A stretch of 64,000 nt of DNA from assembly GCF_017948305.1 (NCBI RefSeq), contig NZ_CP072842.1, positions 1,032,001-1,096,000 of the forward strand, in the 5' to 3' direction. Below the pieces are notes generated by a model. That model saw nothing but the letters and a program-made list of their open reading frames with translations. It was not told where the DNA came from and made no database searches. The translations under genes were made by a program, and so were the position numbers. Origin of the DNA: Faecalibacter bovis. GTDB taxonomy: Bacteria > Bacteroidota > Bacteroidia > Flavobacteriales > Weeksellaceae. Of this stretch, positions 1 to 8,852 are shown piece by piece (positions within the stretch are counted from its first letter, which is position 1; every line of letters begins with the position of its first letter).

Positions 1-608
1 ATTTTTGACGACACTTTTGCACCTCCAAGTATCGCTGTTACAGGTTTTTCTCCATCAGCTAACACTTTGTTAATAGCTGTTAATTCTTGTTCCATTAATA
101 AACCGAAACATTTATTTTCTGGGAAGAATTCTGCAACAATTGCAGTAGAAGCGTGTGCACGGTGAGCTGTTCCGAACGCATCATTTACATAAATATCTCC
201 AAAATCAGCTAAAGCTTTAGCAAAGTTTTCATCTCCTTTTTCTTCTTCAGCGTGGAAACGAACATTTTCTAACAATAAAACTTGGCCTGGTTTTAGATTC
301 TCTACTTTTTGTTTAGCATCATCACCAATTACATCATTAGCAACGATAACTTCTGTTCCAATAATTTCAGAAACTTTATATGCGATATGTTTTAAAGCGT
401 ATTTGTCGTTAAATTCCCCTTTAGGACGTCCTAGATGACTCATTAACACAACTGCGCCACCATCCTTTAAAATTTTAGCGATCGTTGGTTCAGCGGCTTT
501 AATTCTTGTGTCATCGGTAACTTTTAAGTTTTCGTCTTGCGGAACATTAAAATCAACACGAATTAGGGCTTTTTTGTTTTCAAAGTTGAAGTCGTTAATT
601 GTTTTCAT
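1..608 (-). CDS. pgk: Phosphoglycerate kinase, N-terminal part (cut by window start)
   Basis: The minus strand from the ATG at 608 reads an open frame of 202 codons to the window edge. The N-terminus carries the phosphoglycerate kinase signature [10 protein letters not shown] followed by DDTRIKA and [10 protein letters not shown], and later [16 protein letters not shown] and [13 protein letters not shown]. These are the 3-phosphoglycerate-binding basic patch and hinge of the family. The enzyme interconverts 1,3-bisphosphoglycerate and 3-phosphoglycerate with ADP/ATP in cytosolic glycolysis and gluconeogenesis. About half of the usual ~395 residues are present; the nucleotide-binding C-terminal domain lies outside the window. 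It is divergent from rpiB across a 540-base gap. A TACATTTG -7 box sits 23 bases upstream of the start. Identity is very secure; only the end is missing. Confidence 0.97.
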   Translation of the reverse strand, partial: MKTINDFNFENKKALIRVDFNVPQDENLKVTDDTRIKAAEPTIAKILKDGGAVVLMSHLGRPKGEFNDKYALKHIAYKVSEIIGTEVIVANDVIGDDAKQKVENLKPGQVLLLENVRFHAEEEKGDENFAKALADFGDIYVNDAFGTAHRAHASTAIVAEFFPENKCFGLLMEQELTAINKVLADGEKPVTAILGGAKVSSK

Positions 609-1148
609 TTTGTTTGGTATAATTTGTAGTACAAATGTAATTAATCTTTGATTCTTAATTGAATTTTGATTTCAACCTTTTTCAACTTTCAACATTTATA
701 AACATATATAATAATTAACTAAGTTTTTAATTTTTAAAAAAAAGAAAAATATATACCTATTATTAGCACTGTTAATATGTGAATAACTAAAGTGAGATAA
801 ATTTTGTTTCACTTCTATTAACAGGTTATTATTCGTAATTTTGCTTTATAATTAAAGGTTTAGAAATGGTATCAACATTTTATTAAATCTGTTCATAAAC
901 AACTTTTGTGAAAAAGTTGAATTGTGAAAAGTATTAATAAACGTGTGTAAATTTTTCATGCCAAGATGAAAAGTTTTACTTGACTTGTATTAAAATATTT
1001 CTAATTCGAAATTTGAATCACATTTCCAAATTTTTGTGCTCAAAACTTATTAGAATTATTAATCCAAATCTTAACAAGTTGTTACTTTAACTTAACGTTT
1101 GATTTACAATGAATTAAAACAAAAACATAAAAAACAGTTGTTAATAGT
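609..1148. other. 540-base AT-rich intergenic gap between pgk and rpiB
   Basis: No ORF longer than a few codons is visible on either strand. The gap separates divergent genes and must hold both their promoters. It contains a TGTGAATAA word at 778-786 (reverse TTATTCACA, one base from the DnaA box TTATCCACA) and several related TGTTAATA/TTGTGAA words. It is extremely AT-rich. It could be part of a replication origin or simply a long regulatory gap; the sequence alone does not decide. Confidence 0.4.
632..639 (-). promoter_or_regulatory. Putative -7 box for pgk
   Basis: On the minus strand this reads TACATTTG, a full match to the Bacteroidota primary sigma -7 consensus TAnnTTTG, 23 bases before the pgk ATG. 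No clear TTG -33 element is seen at the expected distance. Confidence 0.5.
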
Positions 1149-1583
1149 ATGAAAATTGTAATTGGATCAGACCACGCTGGGTATGAATATAAGGCTAAAT
1201 TAGTAGCCTTTTTAACAGGTAAAGGATTTGATATTGAGGATGTTGGTCCCTTTTCAACAGAGAGTGTTGATTACCCTGATTTTGCGCATGCAGTGGCTAC
1301 GAAAGTTGAGGAAGGAAATGCTGAATTTGGTATTTTACTTTGTGGAAGTGCACAAGGTGTAACAATGACTGCAAATAAGCATCAAAAAGTGCGTGCTGCT
1401 TTATGTTGGATGACAGATATTGCTGCTTTAGCACGTCAGCATAATAATGCTAATGTATTAACATTACCAGCTCGTTTTATTGCTTATGAATATGCAGAGC
1501 AAATTGTAGATACTTTTTTATCTACTGATTTTGAAGGTGGTCGCCACGAAGCGCGTGTGAACAAGATTGCTTGTTCTTGCTAA
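1149..1583 (+). CDS. rpiB: Ribose-5-phosphate isomerase B
   Basis: This 144-residue protein belongs to the RpiB/LacAB sugar-phosphate isomerase family, which interconverts ribose 5-phosphate and ribulose 5-phosphate in the non-oxidative pentose phosphate pathway. Visible motifs are GSDHAGYE at residues 6-13, CGSAQGVTMTANK at 65-77 with the catalytic-type Cys65, and the ARQHNNANVL segment around His98, followed by GGRHEARV near 130. Length matches the family (about 145-150). The start is the first ATG in a MKIVIGSDHAG context. It is a single-gene unit closed by a strong terminator at 1607-1640. The family can also act on allose or galactose phosphates, but the lone chromosomal copy beside central-metabolism genes supports the ribose role. 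Confidence 0.93.
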   Translation: MKIVIGSDHAGYEYKAKLVAFLTGKGFDIEDVGPFSTESVDYPDFAHAVATKVEEGNAEFGILLCGSAQGVTMTANKHQKVRAALCWMTDIAALARQHNNANVLTLPARFIAYEYAEQIVDTFLSTDFEGGRHEARVNKIACSC

Positions 1584-1606
1584 AAATAAGTTTACTTAAA
1601 TTATAT

Positions 1607-1640
1607 AAGAGATTATTTTATCCAAATAATCTCTTTTTTT
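1607..1640 (+). terminator. Rho-independent terminator of rpiB
   Basis: A perfect 11-bp stem (1607-1617 with 1625-1635) with a 7-base loop is followed by a run of T. It lies 24 bases after the rpiB stop. Confidence 0.9.
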
Positions 1641-1739
1641 ATTTTTAAATTTTAAATTATAATATCTAAATAAGTTTAAATTTTAAATTATATCACCTTA
1701 TTTATATTGTTAAATTCAACTATTGAAGCAATTACGCTT

Positions 1740-1747
1740 TATATTTG
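1740..1747 (+). promoter_or_regulatory. Putative -7 box for asnA
   Basis: The sequence reads TATATTTG, matching TAnnTTTG, 68 bases upstream of the asnA ATG. A TTG at 1723-1725 is only 14 bases upstream, shorter than the usual 17-21 spacing, so the -33 element is uncertain. Confidence 0.45.
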
Positions 1748-1815
1748 TTTGTCTATTGTTCGTTATTCTACTTTTACAACTCGATAAAAATAATTAGTTA
1801 AAAAATTTATTAGAA

Positions 1816-2820
1816 ATGAGCAGAGCACTATTACTACGCGAACAAGCTATATCATTTGTGAAACAAGAATTTGAAAAAGGTTTGCAACAAAACCTTAACC
1901 TTATTCCGGTTTCAGGTCCTTTAGTTGTATTAGACGGAACTGGAATAAATGATGATTTAAATAGTATAGAGCGTCCTGTAAAATTTCCGATAAAATCTTT
2001 AGATGATCAGAAAGCAGTTGTGGTTCATTCTTTAGCAAAATGGAAACGTATTCGTTTAAAAGAATTAGAATTAGAGGTAGGTGAAGGTATTATTACCGAT
2101 ATGAAAGCCTTACGTCCTGATGAAGATTATTCTCCAATTCATTCTATTTATGTAGATCAATGGGATTGGGAAAAAGTGATAAAACCTGAAGATCGTAAAT
2201 TAGAATATTTAAAATCGACGGTTAAATCAATTTATAAATCAATAAAGGAAACTGAACAAATAGTAGAGGCTAAATATCCTACAATTAAAGCTGTTTTACC
2301 ACAAGAAATTACATTTATTTCTTCTGAAGAATTATTACAAAAATATCCAACATTTTCACCTAAAGAAAGAGAAAATGCCATTACAAAAGAATTTGGAGCG
2401 GTATTTATTTACGGAATTGGAGGAGAGTTATCAAACGGTGAATTTCATGATGCTCGTGCAGCTGATTATGATGATTGGAGTACTGAAAATGAAGCTGGTT
2501 ATAAAGGATTAAACGGTGATATTTTAGTTTGGAACCCTGTATTAGAGCAGGCATTTGAGTTATCATCAATGGGAATTCGTGTTGATAAATCTGCTTTATT
2601 AAAACAACTTGAACTAAGAGGATTATCAGATCGAAAAAGTTTATTTTTTCATACAATGTTGTTAGAAGATCAACTAACGGAATCGATTGGTGGAGGAATC
2701 GGACAATCAAGATTGGTTATGTTTATGTTGAAATTAAGACACATAGGAGAAGTACAAGCTAGTATTTGGGATTGTAAAACAAGAGAATCACTAAAAAAGG
2801 AAGGAATCGAATTATTATAG
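1816..2820 (+). CDS. asnA: Aspartate--ammonia ligase (ammonia-dependent asparagine synthetase A)
   Basis: At 334 residues this is close in length to E. coli AsnA (330). It aligns by eye from the N-terminus (QAISFVKQEFEKGL, NLIPVSGPL) through the AsnA core: GIGGEL near residues 200-205, HDARAADYDDW near 211-221, GDILVWNPVL, and GIGQSRLVMFML near 294. The family has a class II aminoacyl-tRNA-synthetase fold and makes asparagine from aspartate, ammonia and ATP through an aspartyl-adenylate. The gene stands alone between two terminators (1607-1640 and 2828-2862), so it is probably monocistronic. Nothing is truncated. Confidence 0.95.
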   Translation: MSRALLLREQAISFVKQEFEKGLQQNLNLIPVSGPLVVLDGTGINDDLNSIERPVKFPIKSLDDQKAVVVHSLAKWKRIRLKELELEVGEGIITDMKALRPDEDYSPIHSIYVDQWDWEKVIKPEDRKLEYLKSTVKSIYKSIKETEQIVEAKYPTIKAVLPQEITFISSEELLQKYPTFSPKERENAITKEFGAVFIYGIGGELSNGEFHDARAADYDDWSTENEAGYKGLNGDILVWNPVLEQAFELSSMGIRVDKSALLKQLELRGLSDRKSLFFHTMLLEDQLTESIGGGIGQSRLVMFMLKLRHIGEVQASIWDCKTRESLKKEGIELL

Positions 2821-2827
2821 CGTTTTG

Positions 2828-2862
2828 AAAGAGTTTTAACCATTGGTTAAAACTCTTTTTTT
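2828..2862 (+). terminator. Rho-independent terminator of asnA
   Basis: A perfect 14-bp stem (2828-2841 with 2845-2858) with a 3-base ATT loop is followed by T-rich sequence, 8 bases after the asnA stop. Confidence 0.92.
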
Positions 2863-3242
2863 ATTGAAAAATCATCTATAATTAACATGTTTATAACTGT
2901 TAATTATAGATGTTAATTTGTTTTAAATCAATTATTTTAAGATGTTGATAAGCATTAATTAGGTTAAAATATTATTTAGTAATTAGAGTAAAATATTTTT
3001 GGCTCAATTTTAGCAACATGTAATAGCGTATAACAATCATTTAATATTATAAAATTAGATACTTCCTCGTCAATACGTTATACTCCGCAAAAGTTATATT
3101 ACCTTTGCAACGGTTATGTTATTAAGGTTATTAACATCTTATATTAATATGTTATTATATTGCTGAATTCTAATTTGTTAAGATGTTGATAGAGAAATTA
3201 AATTAAGAATGATATTTAAATATATCAGAGGAAAAACAAATT
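2863..3242. other. Intergenic region upstream of rnr with a repeated 14-mer
   Basis: No coding ORF is seen. The 14-mer TTAAGATGTTGATA occurs twice in direct orientation (2937-2950 and 3178-3191), and the inverted core TAACATCTTA is at 3131-3140. TGTTGATAA (2943-2951) resembles a relaxed DnaA box. The likely rnr -7 box lies at 3100-3107. Confidence 0.45.
3100..3107 (+). promoter_or_regulatory. Putative -7 box for rnr
   Basis: TACCTTTG followed by CA is a textbook TAnnTTTGC element, 135 bases upstream of the rnr ATG. It predicts a long (~130 nt) untranslated leader that contains one copy of the repeated 14-mer. No clear -33 TTG is seen. Confidence 0.5.
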
Positions 3243-5399
3243 ATGCCAAGAAAGAATTTTAAAAATAATAAAGCTTCTAAAAAAGAGAAGAACATTACCA
3301 AATATACTAAAGCTATTATTGAAGTATTATTTAAAAATCCAAAGAAAGCTTTAAACTATAAACAAATTTCAGCCGCAATTGGTTTAGATAACCGAATTGA
3401 GATTGAATTATTAATTAAAAATATCAACGTTTTATTAGCCGATAAAAAAATTGAGGAAGTAGAACGTGGTAAATACAAAGTTGATGCAACCAAAGATTAC
3501 TACGTTGGTAAAGTTGATTTAACTTCATCAGGAAGCGCTTACATTGTTGTAGAAGATTTAGAACAAGATATTTTTGTACAAAAAGGAAGAACTAAAAACG
3601 CTTTACAAGGTGATGAAGTTCGTGTTTACATGTACCCAAGAAAACGTCAAAGTTCTAAATTAGAAGGTGAAATTGTAGAGATTATTCAACGCAATAAAAC
3701 TGACTTTACAGGAATTTTTGAATTAGGAAAAAATGGAAATTTTGGTTTTGTGGTTATGCAAAACGGGAACCATGATTTCTTTATTCCAAAAGAACGTTTT
3801 AACGGTGCTGAACCAGGTCAGAAAGTAGTTGTTCGACTTTCTAATTGGCCAGAAGGTTCAAATTCTCCATTCGGTGAAATTATTCGCGTTTTAGGAGATC
3901 CAAACGATACGGATGTTGAAATTCATGCGATTTTATTAGAATATGATTTACCTGCCGAATTCCCTGCTGAAGTAGAAGAAGAGGCGAATAACATTGATAC
4001 ACGTATCACGGAAGAAGAAGTTGCGCGTCGTCGCGATATGCGTAATATTACTACGTTTACAATAGATCCAAAAGATGCTAAAGATTTTGATGATGCTTTA
4101 TCAATTCGTAAGTTAGAAAACGGGAATTGGGAAATTGGTGTTCATATTGCTGATGTTTCACATTATGTACGTCCAGGTTCATTGCTAGAGAAAGAAGCTT
4201 ACGCTCGTGCCACATCGGTTTATTTAGTAGATCGTGTCGTACCAATGTTACCAGAAATATTATCTAATGTGGCGTGTTCATTACGTCCGAACGAGGATAA
4301 ATACACATTTTCTGGAGTATTTGAAATGGACGATCAAGCGAATATTGTAAATACTTGGTTTGGTCGTACCGTTACGCATTCAGATCGTCGATTTACATAT
4401 GAAGAAGCGCAAGAAATTATAGAAGGAGCTGACGGAGATTTTAAAGCTGAAATTTTAAAATTAGACGAATTAGCAAAAATTATGCGTGCTAAACGTATGA
4501 AAGTTGGAGCGATTAATTTTGATAAAGTTGAAGTTAAGTTCCAATTAAATGCAGACCATAATCCAGAAGGTATTTACTTTAAAATAGCGAAAGACGCGAA
4601 CAAATTAATCGAGGAATTTATGTTGTTATGCAACAAAAAAGTGTCTGAATTTGTAAGCTTAGATAAGAAAGGAAAAGAAAACGGAAATACTTATGTTTAC
4701 CGTATTCACGATGATCCAAATCCTGATAAATTATTGGATTTAAAGAAATTCATTCGTCAATTTGATTATGAATTAGAAGTAGGAGATCGCAAAACAACGA
4801 TCCAATCGATTAATAAATTATTGGCCGAAGTAAAGGGTAAACCAGAAGAAAATATGATCGAAACTTTAGTTTTACGTTGTATGGCGAAAGCAAAATATTC
4901 GACTGAAAATATTGGGCACTACGGTTTAGCATTTGATTATTATTCACACTTTACATCACCAATTCGTCGTTATCCAGACGTTATGGCGCATCGTCTATTA
5001 CAAGATTATTTAGATGGTAAAAAATCGCCAGCTGTAGATGTTTATGAAGAAAAATGTAAGCACAGTTCTGCTCGTGAGAAAGTAGCTTCTGATGCAGAAC
5101 GCGACTCGATCAAATACATGCAAGTGAAGTACATGGAGCAATTCGTAGGACAAACTTTTGATGCGTTTATTACAGGTGTTCAAGAGTATGGATTATTTGT
5201 TGAAATCCCTGAAACTCGCTGCGAAGGTTTAGTTCGTTCTCGTAATATGGAAGGAGATCATTTCTATTTCGACGATAAGAATCATGCTTTAGTTGGACGT
5301 CGTACTGGTATTAAATATCAATTAGGAGCATCTATTAGAATTAAGGTAATTAACGCTGACTTAATTAAGAAACAATTAGATTTCGAATTAGTAGACTAA
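3243..5399 (+). CDS. rnr: Ribonuclease R (RNase II/RNB-family 3'-5' exoribonuclease)
   Basis: This 718-residue protein has the full RNase R architecture: a basic N-terminus, a winged-helix-like segment, cold-shock OB domains (about 85-230), the RNB catalytic domain (about 255-590) and a C-terminal S1 RNA-binding domain (about 637-717). The active-site motif TIDPKDAKDFDDA is at 273-285. Its aspartates D275, D281, D283 and D284 match by spacing the Mg-binding set of E. coli RNase R. The enzyme degrades structured RNA, rRNA fragments and mRNA from the 3' end. The LysE-type gene follows within 50 bases, so they may be co-transcribed. The region upstream holds a -7 box and a long leader. Identification is secure. 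Confidence 0.96.
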   Translation: MPRKNFKNNKASKKEKNITKYTKAIIEVLFKNPKKALNYKQISAAIGLDNRIEIELLIKNINVLLADKKIEEVERGKYKVDATKDYYVGKVDLTSSGSAYIVVEDLEQDIFVQKGRTKNALQGDEVRVYMYPRKRQSSKLEGEIVEIIQRNKTDFTGIFELGKNGNFGFVVMQNGNHDFFIPKERFNGAEPGQKVVVRLSNWPEGSNSPFGEIIRVLGDPNDTDVEIHAILLEYDLPAEFPAEVEEEANNIDTRITEEEVARRRDMRNITTFTIDPKDAKDFDDALSIRKLENGNWEIGVHIADVSHYVRPGSLLEKEAYARATSVYLVDRVVPMLPEILSNVACSLRPNEDKYTFSGVFEMDDQANIVNTWFGRTVTHSDRRFTYEEAQEIIEGADGDFKAEILKLDELAKIMRAKRMKVGAINFDKVEVKFQLNADHNPEGIYFKIAKDANKLIEEFMLLCNKKVSEFVSLDKKGKENGNTYVYRIHDDPNPDKLLDLKKFIRQFDYELEVGDRKTTIQSINKLLAEVKGKPEENMIETLVLRCMAKAKYSTENIGHYGLAFDYYSHFTSPIRRYPDVMAHRLLQDYLDGKKSPAVDVYEEKCKHSSAREKVASDAERDSIKYMQVKYMEQFVGQTFDAFITGVQEYGLFVEIPETRCEGLVRSRNMEGDHFYFDDKNHALVGRRTGIKYQLGASIRIKVINADLIKKQLDFELVD

Positions 5400-5446
5400 T
5401 TATTAATTCGAGATAAAATGTTATCTTGCAGCCCTTAAATCAAGTT

Positions 5447-6124
5447 ATGGAATTAATTTTTTCAGCCATACTGATTGGTTTTATTCTAAGTATATTTTTA
5501 ATTGGACCTGTTTTCTTTCTATTGATTGAAACTAGTATTAGAAAGAGTTGGAAATCTGCAGTTACCTTAAATTTAGGTGTAATTGCAGCAGATATTCTAT
5601 GTATTGCTGCAGCTTATTTTGGTAGTAAAGACTTTACAGATTATGTGACAACTCATCCAAAATTTTATCGCATTTATATAATCGCTGGTTTTTTCGTGAT
5701 TATTTATGGGATTTTTATGTACTACTCAAAACCAAAATTGCATTTAGAAAATGATCAGCAGCTCGTGAGTAAAAACTATTTACGAACATTTTTTAATGGA
5801 TTTATCATGAATCTTTTAAATGTTGGTGTCATAGTTTTTTGGTTTGTAATTGTATCATCAATTATGATTAAGTATCCTATTCCTCAGGATTTTGTCTTAT
5901 ACATGGGAGTAGTTTTATTAACTTATTTCTGTATTGACTTGGTCAAAATTTTCTTAGCAGGAAAGTTACAAAAACGTATTACGGATGATATGGTTTATAA
6001 AATCAGAAAAGGCGTTGGTATTTGTTTATTAATCTTCGGAATAATAATTACACTAAAAGGTTTTGGTTTCTTTAAAGAAATTGATAAAGAAATTGAAAAT
6101 CAGTTGATTCATCAAAAAGGATAA
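5447..6124 (+). CDS. LysE-family amino-acid exporter-like membrane protein
   Basis: This 225-residue protein has about six hydrophobic segments and begins with the LysE-type pattern of a first helix containing GFILSIFLIGPVFFLLI, then a basic loop and the helix SAVTLNLGVIAADILC. The family exports basic or neutral amino acids across the inner membrane; the substrate here cannot be told. I chose the ATG at 5447. An in-frame TTG at 5426 would add seven polar residues before the first helix, and the local TATCTTG resembles a degenerate -7 box rather than a start. The gene lies 47 bases after rnr and before a bidirectional terminator at 6139-6170. Confidence 0.75.
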   Translation: MELIFSAILIGFILSIFLIGPVFFLLIETSIRKSWKSAVTLNLGVIAADILCIAAAYFGSKDFTDYVTTHPKFYRIYIIAGFFVIIYGIFMYYSKPKLHLENDQQLVSKNYLRTFFNGFIMNLLNVGVIVFWFVIVSSIMIKYPIPQDFVLYMGVVLLTYFCIDLVKIFLAGKLQKRITDDMVYKIRKGVGICLLIFGIIITLKGFGFFKEIDKEIENQLIHQKG

Positions 6125-6138
6125 TATCTTACCGATAT

Positions 6139-6170
6139 AAAAAGCCACTCAATTTGAGTGGCTTTTATTT
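6139..6170. terminator. Bidirectional terminator between the LysE-like gene and the GT9 gene
   Basis: An inverted repeat (6140-6150 with 6156-6166, AATTT loop) is flanked by A-rich and T-rich tracts. It can serve both convergent genes. Confidence 0.88.
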
Positions 6171-6191
6171 TAGAATTAAGTTTGATAAAAT

Positions 6192-7190
6192 TTATATATT
6201 TTCAATTCTTCGTTTAATTTCTTGATACATATATTCAGCATCTAAATTCTGGAAATAATCAAAATTTTCGAAACCTTTAGGATCTTTCCCAAAGATTGAT
6301 GTTGGTCTACACGATAAATTTTCATCCTGAATAACATCATCATTCGATTGTCCATACCCCAAGAAACCAGCAAAAGGATGCGTTCCGCCCCAAATAGAAA
6401 TGGTACGTGTACCCTTTAAAGAAGCCAGATGCATATTAGCACTATCCATAGAAATCATGGCTTGTAAGGTTGCTATTTTATCCAACTCTTGTTCAAATTT
6501 CAAAGCACCGGCTAACGAAATGATATTCGGATGAAAATTTTCCCAAGTTTTTAACTCATCCACTTCTTTTTGTCCACCGCCAAACAAATAAATTTTGTAT
6601 CCATCTTCTGCTAATTTTGTAGCTACGATTTTCATCTTATCAATGGGAAACATTTTACTTGTAAAAGCAGCAAAAGGTGCAATTCCGATGGCTTTATCTT
6701 CTTTCTGATGCGATGGTTTTAATTGATGCGATAATTGAACTGTGAAGCCTAAAGATCGAAGAACATCAGCATAGCGTTCAGTTGTTAACTTTAGCTGTTG
6801 ATAAACTCTATTTTCTTGCGCAATTAATGCTTTTTTCTCCGCTCTTCCTTTATCTAAAGTTGCTGTTTTTGTACCAGTTAAACTAAATAAAGTAGTAATA
6901 ACCTTACTTCTGATTACATTGTGCATATCTGCTACGTAATCAAAATGATGTACTTTCAATTCATTAAATAATTGAATCAAACCAAAGAAACCTTTGTACT
7001 TGTTATTCAGATCAATTGGTAAGAATTTTATTTTAGGGTTCGATTTAAAAATCGTTCCCATAAATGGTCGAGAAGCTACATATACTTCCACATCAGGATT
7101 TTGTTCCAAAAATTCTTCCAAAACAGGAGCAATCATCGTTACATCACCCAATGCCGAAAAACGTAAGACTAACAGTTTCTTCTTCGCCAT
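6192..7190 (-). CDS. Glycosyltransferase family 9 (heptosyltransferase-like)
   Basis: At 332 residues this has the length and landmarks of the ADP-heptose:LPS heptosyltransferase family (GT9). RFSALGDV at residues 10-17 is the N-terminal glycine-containing loop. GIAPFAAFTSKMFP opens the C-terminal Rossmann domain. SMDSANMHLAS at 247-257 corresponds to the nucleotide-sugar site, followed by WGGTHP at 267-272. It probably adds a sugar to the LPS inner core at the cytoplasmic face. Bacteroidota often use GT9 enzymes with other sugars, so the heptose donor is an assumption. It starts 7 bases after the sufE stop, suggesting a two-gene transcript, although the functions are unrelated. Confidence 0.85.
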   Translation of the reverse strand: MAKKKLLVLRFSALGDVTMIAPVLEEFLEQNPDVEVYVASRPFMGTIFKSNPKIKFLPIDLNNKYKGFFGLIQLFNELKVHHFDYVADMHNVIRSKVITTLFSLTGTKTATLDKGRAEKKALIAQENRVYQQLKLTTERYADVLRSLGFTVQLSHQLKPSHQKEDKAIGIAPFAAFTSKMFPIDKMKIVATKLAEDGYKIYLFGGGQKEVDELKTWENFHPNIISLAGALKFEQELDKIATLQAMISMDSANMHLASLKGTRTISIWGGTHPFAGFLGYGQSNDDVIQDENLSCRPTSIFGKDPKGFENFDYFQNLDAEYMYQEIKRRIENI

Positions 7191-7197
7191 AAACTTA

Positions 7198-7623
7198 TTA
7201 TGAATTCAATTTAGATTGAAATGCAATCGCGTAAAACTTAAATTGTTTAACCATGGCTAATAAACCATTCGCACGCGTTGGAGATAAAAATTCAGACAAA
7301 CCAATTTCATTAATAAAATCTGTATCAGAATCTAAAATATCTTTAGGTGCTTGATTGTTGTACATGCGTACTAATAATGCAGCGATTCCTTTTGGTAAAA
7401 TAGCGTTAGAATCTGCTTTAAAAATAATTTTATCACCATCTAACTCCGCATCTAACCAAACTGAAGATTGACAACCTTTGATGATTTTATCATCTGTTTT
7501 TGATTCTTCTGGTAATGCTTTTAAACTTTTACCTAATTCGATTAAATATTCATAACGCTCTTCCCAATCATCAAAAAATGAGAATTCGTCTACTATTTCG
7601 TTTTGAATTTCTTTAATTGTCAT
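7198..7623 (-). CDS. sufE: SufE-family sulfur acceptor for Fe-S cluster assembly
   Basis: This 141-residue protein matches SufE across its length. The active-site cysteine is Cys51 in the motif KGCQSSVW, the same position as in E. coli SufE. SufE takes persulfide sulfur from the cysteine desulfurase SufS and passes it to the SufBCD scaffold. The fold signature ending in SPTRANGLLAMV is also visible. No suf operon partners are in the window. The -7 box TAAATTTG ends only four bases before the ATG, so the mRNA is predicted to be leaderless or nearly so. The GT9 gene follows 7 bases downstream. Confidence 0.93.
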   Translation of the reverse strand: MTIKEIQNEIVDEFSFFDDWEERYEYLIELGKSLKALPEESKTDDKIIKGCQSSVWLDAELDGDKIIFKADSNAILPKGIAALLVRMYNNQAPKDILDSDTDFINEIGLSEFLSPTRANGLLAMVKQFKFYAIAFQSKLNS

Positions 7624-7627
7624 GCTG

Positions 7628-7635
7628 CAAATTTA
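7628..7635 (-). promoter_or_regulatory. -7 box of sufE placed almost on the start codon
   Basis: On the minus strand this reads TAAATTTG, a full TAnnTTTG match. Only four bases separate it from the sufE ATG, so transcription would begin at or within a few bases of the start codon. No TTG -33 element is obvious. Confidence 0.5.
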
Positions 7636-7829
7636 TGAAGAATTATACGATTTATGCCTTACTATACAACCTATTTTATTGGCTTATAATGTAATTGTAA
7701 AAGTTCAATTATTTAGATTTTATTACTAAAATAAACTTTATTAGTTGTAGTTATAAACATTGTTAGATGTTGATAATCTTTAACTTAATATTTTATCAAC
7801 ATGTTTATGAATAGTTTGTGAATTACTGA

Positions 7830-7857
7830 TTGAAATAGAAAATCTATCGTAAATTTG
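7830..7857 (+). promoter_or_regulatory. Promoter of the D-2-hydroxyacid dehydrogenase gene
   Basis: A TTG (7830-7832) is separated by 17 bases from TAAATTTG (7850-7857). This is the Bacteroidota -33/-7 arrangement and lies 14 bases before the ATG. Confidence 0.6.
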
Positions 7858-7871
7858 AAAGAAAAATATAC

Positions 7872-8828
7872 ATGTCGACTTCCTATAAAATATTAGCAAT
7901 AGATTCTAATCACGAATGTTTAAATAATGGTTTACGAGAAGCTGGATTTATTGTTGATGAAGATTACATTTCATCAAAAGAAGAAATTGAACAGAAAATT
8001 GATCAATACGACGGATTGATTGTTCGTTCTCGCTTCCCGATAGATCGTTCGTTTTTAGAAAAAGCAACAAATCTAAAATTTATTGGTCGAGTAGGAGCTG
8101 GTTTAGAGAATATAGATGAAGAATATGCTGCTGAACGTGGAATAACTTTATTCAATTCTCCAGAAGGAAATCGTGATTCGGTTGGTGAACATGCGGTAGG
8201 AATGTTGTTGATGTTGATGCATCATTTACGACGTGCAGATTTAGAAGTTCGTAATGGGATTTGGAAACGTGAAGAAAACCGTGGCGATGAGTTGATGGGT
8301 AAAACTGTTGGAATCATTGGTTATGGAAACATGGGAAATGCTTTCGCGAAACGTTTACAAGGTTTTGGCGTAGAAGTTATTTGTTATGATATTTTACCAA
8401 ATAAAGGAAATGAGTTTGCAAAACAAGTTTCGTTAGAAGAATTCTTTAATTGTGCACAAGTTGTTAGTTTACACACGCCGCAAACGCCAGATACGATGCA
8501 AATGATTAACGCAGAGTTTATTAATAACTTCAAGAATCCATTTTATTTTGTTAATACTGCAAGAGGAAAAAGTGTTGTGACAAAAGATTTGGTTGATGCG
8601 ATGAAATCAGGAAAGGTTTTAGGAGCCGCTTTAGATGTTTTAGAATTTGAAAAATCAAGTTTTGAGAAATTGGTTGCTTCAGAATTGCCTGAAGAGTTTC
8701 AATATTTAATTGAAGCTGATAATGTCGTTTTAGCTCCGCATATAGCTGGTTGGACACATCAATCAAAAGTGAAATTAGCCGAGTTTATTCGAGATAAAAT
8801 CATTGCATGGCAAAAAGATAACAAGTAA
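7872..8828 (+). CDS. D-2-hydroxyacid dehydrogenase (phosphoglycerate-dehydrogenase-like)
   Basis: At 318 residues this belongs to the NAD-dependent D-2-hydroxyacid dehydrogenase family. The substrate half carries GRVGAGLENID near 72-82. The Rossmann fold shows GYGNMG at 150-155, with Asp173 at the end of the second strand favouring NAD over NADP. Catalytic residues are Arg231 in NTARG, an acidic residue near 258-260, and His290 in APHIAGW. It lacks the C-terminal ACT domain of long SerA proteins. Candidate substrates are 3-phosphoglycerate or glyoxylate/hydroxypyruvate; the sequence does not decide. The gene is alone between its own promoter and a terminator at 8853-8882, with no serC or serB next to it. 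Confidence 0.87.
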   Translation: MSTSYKILAIDSNHECLNNGLREAGFIVDEDYISSKEEIEQKIDQYDGLIVRSRFPIDRSFLEKATNLKFIGRVGAGLENIDEEYAAERGITLFNSPEGNRDSVGEHAVGMLLMLMHHLRRADLEVRNGIWKREENRGDELMGKTVGIIGYGNMGNAFAKRLQGFGVEVICYDILPNKGNEFAKQVSLEEFFNCAQVVSLHTPQTPDTMQMINAEFINNFKNPFYFVNTARGKSVVTKDLVDAMKSGKVLGAALDVLEFEKSSFEKLVASELPEEFQYLIEADNVVLAPHIAGWTHQSKVKLAEFIRDKIIAWQKDNK

Positions 8829-8852
8829 TGTTAACAATGTTAATAACCCTAT

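Noticed and set aside
2405-2710. Open frame of 101 codons antisense to asnA
   Set aside because: It lies wholly inside a well-identified gene in another frame and shows no domain or promoter. The same holds for other antisense frames, for example those inside mnmG, clc, pckA and fabF.
7635-7694. A 19-codon ORF divergent from sufE
   Set aside because: It begins inside the sufE -7 box and has no promoter or conservation evidence; likely chance in AT-rich DNA.
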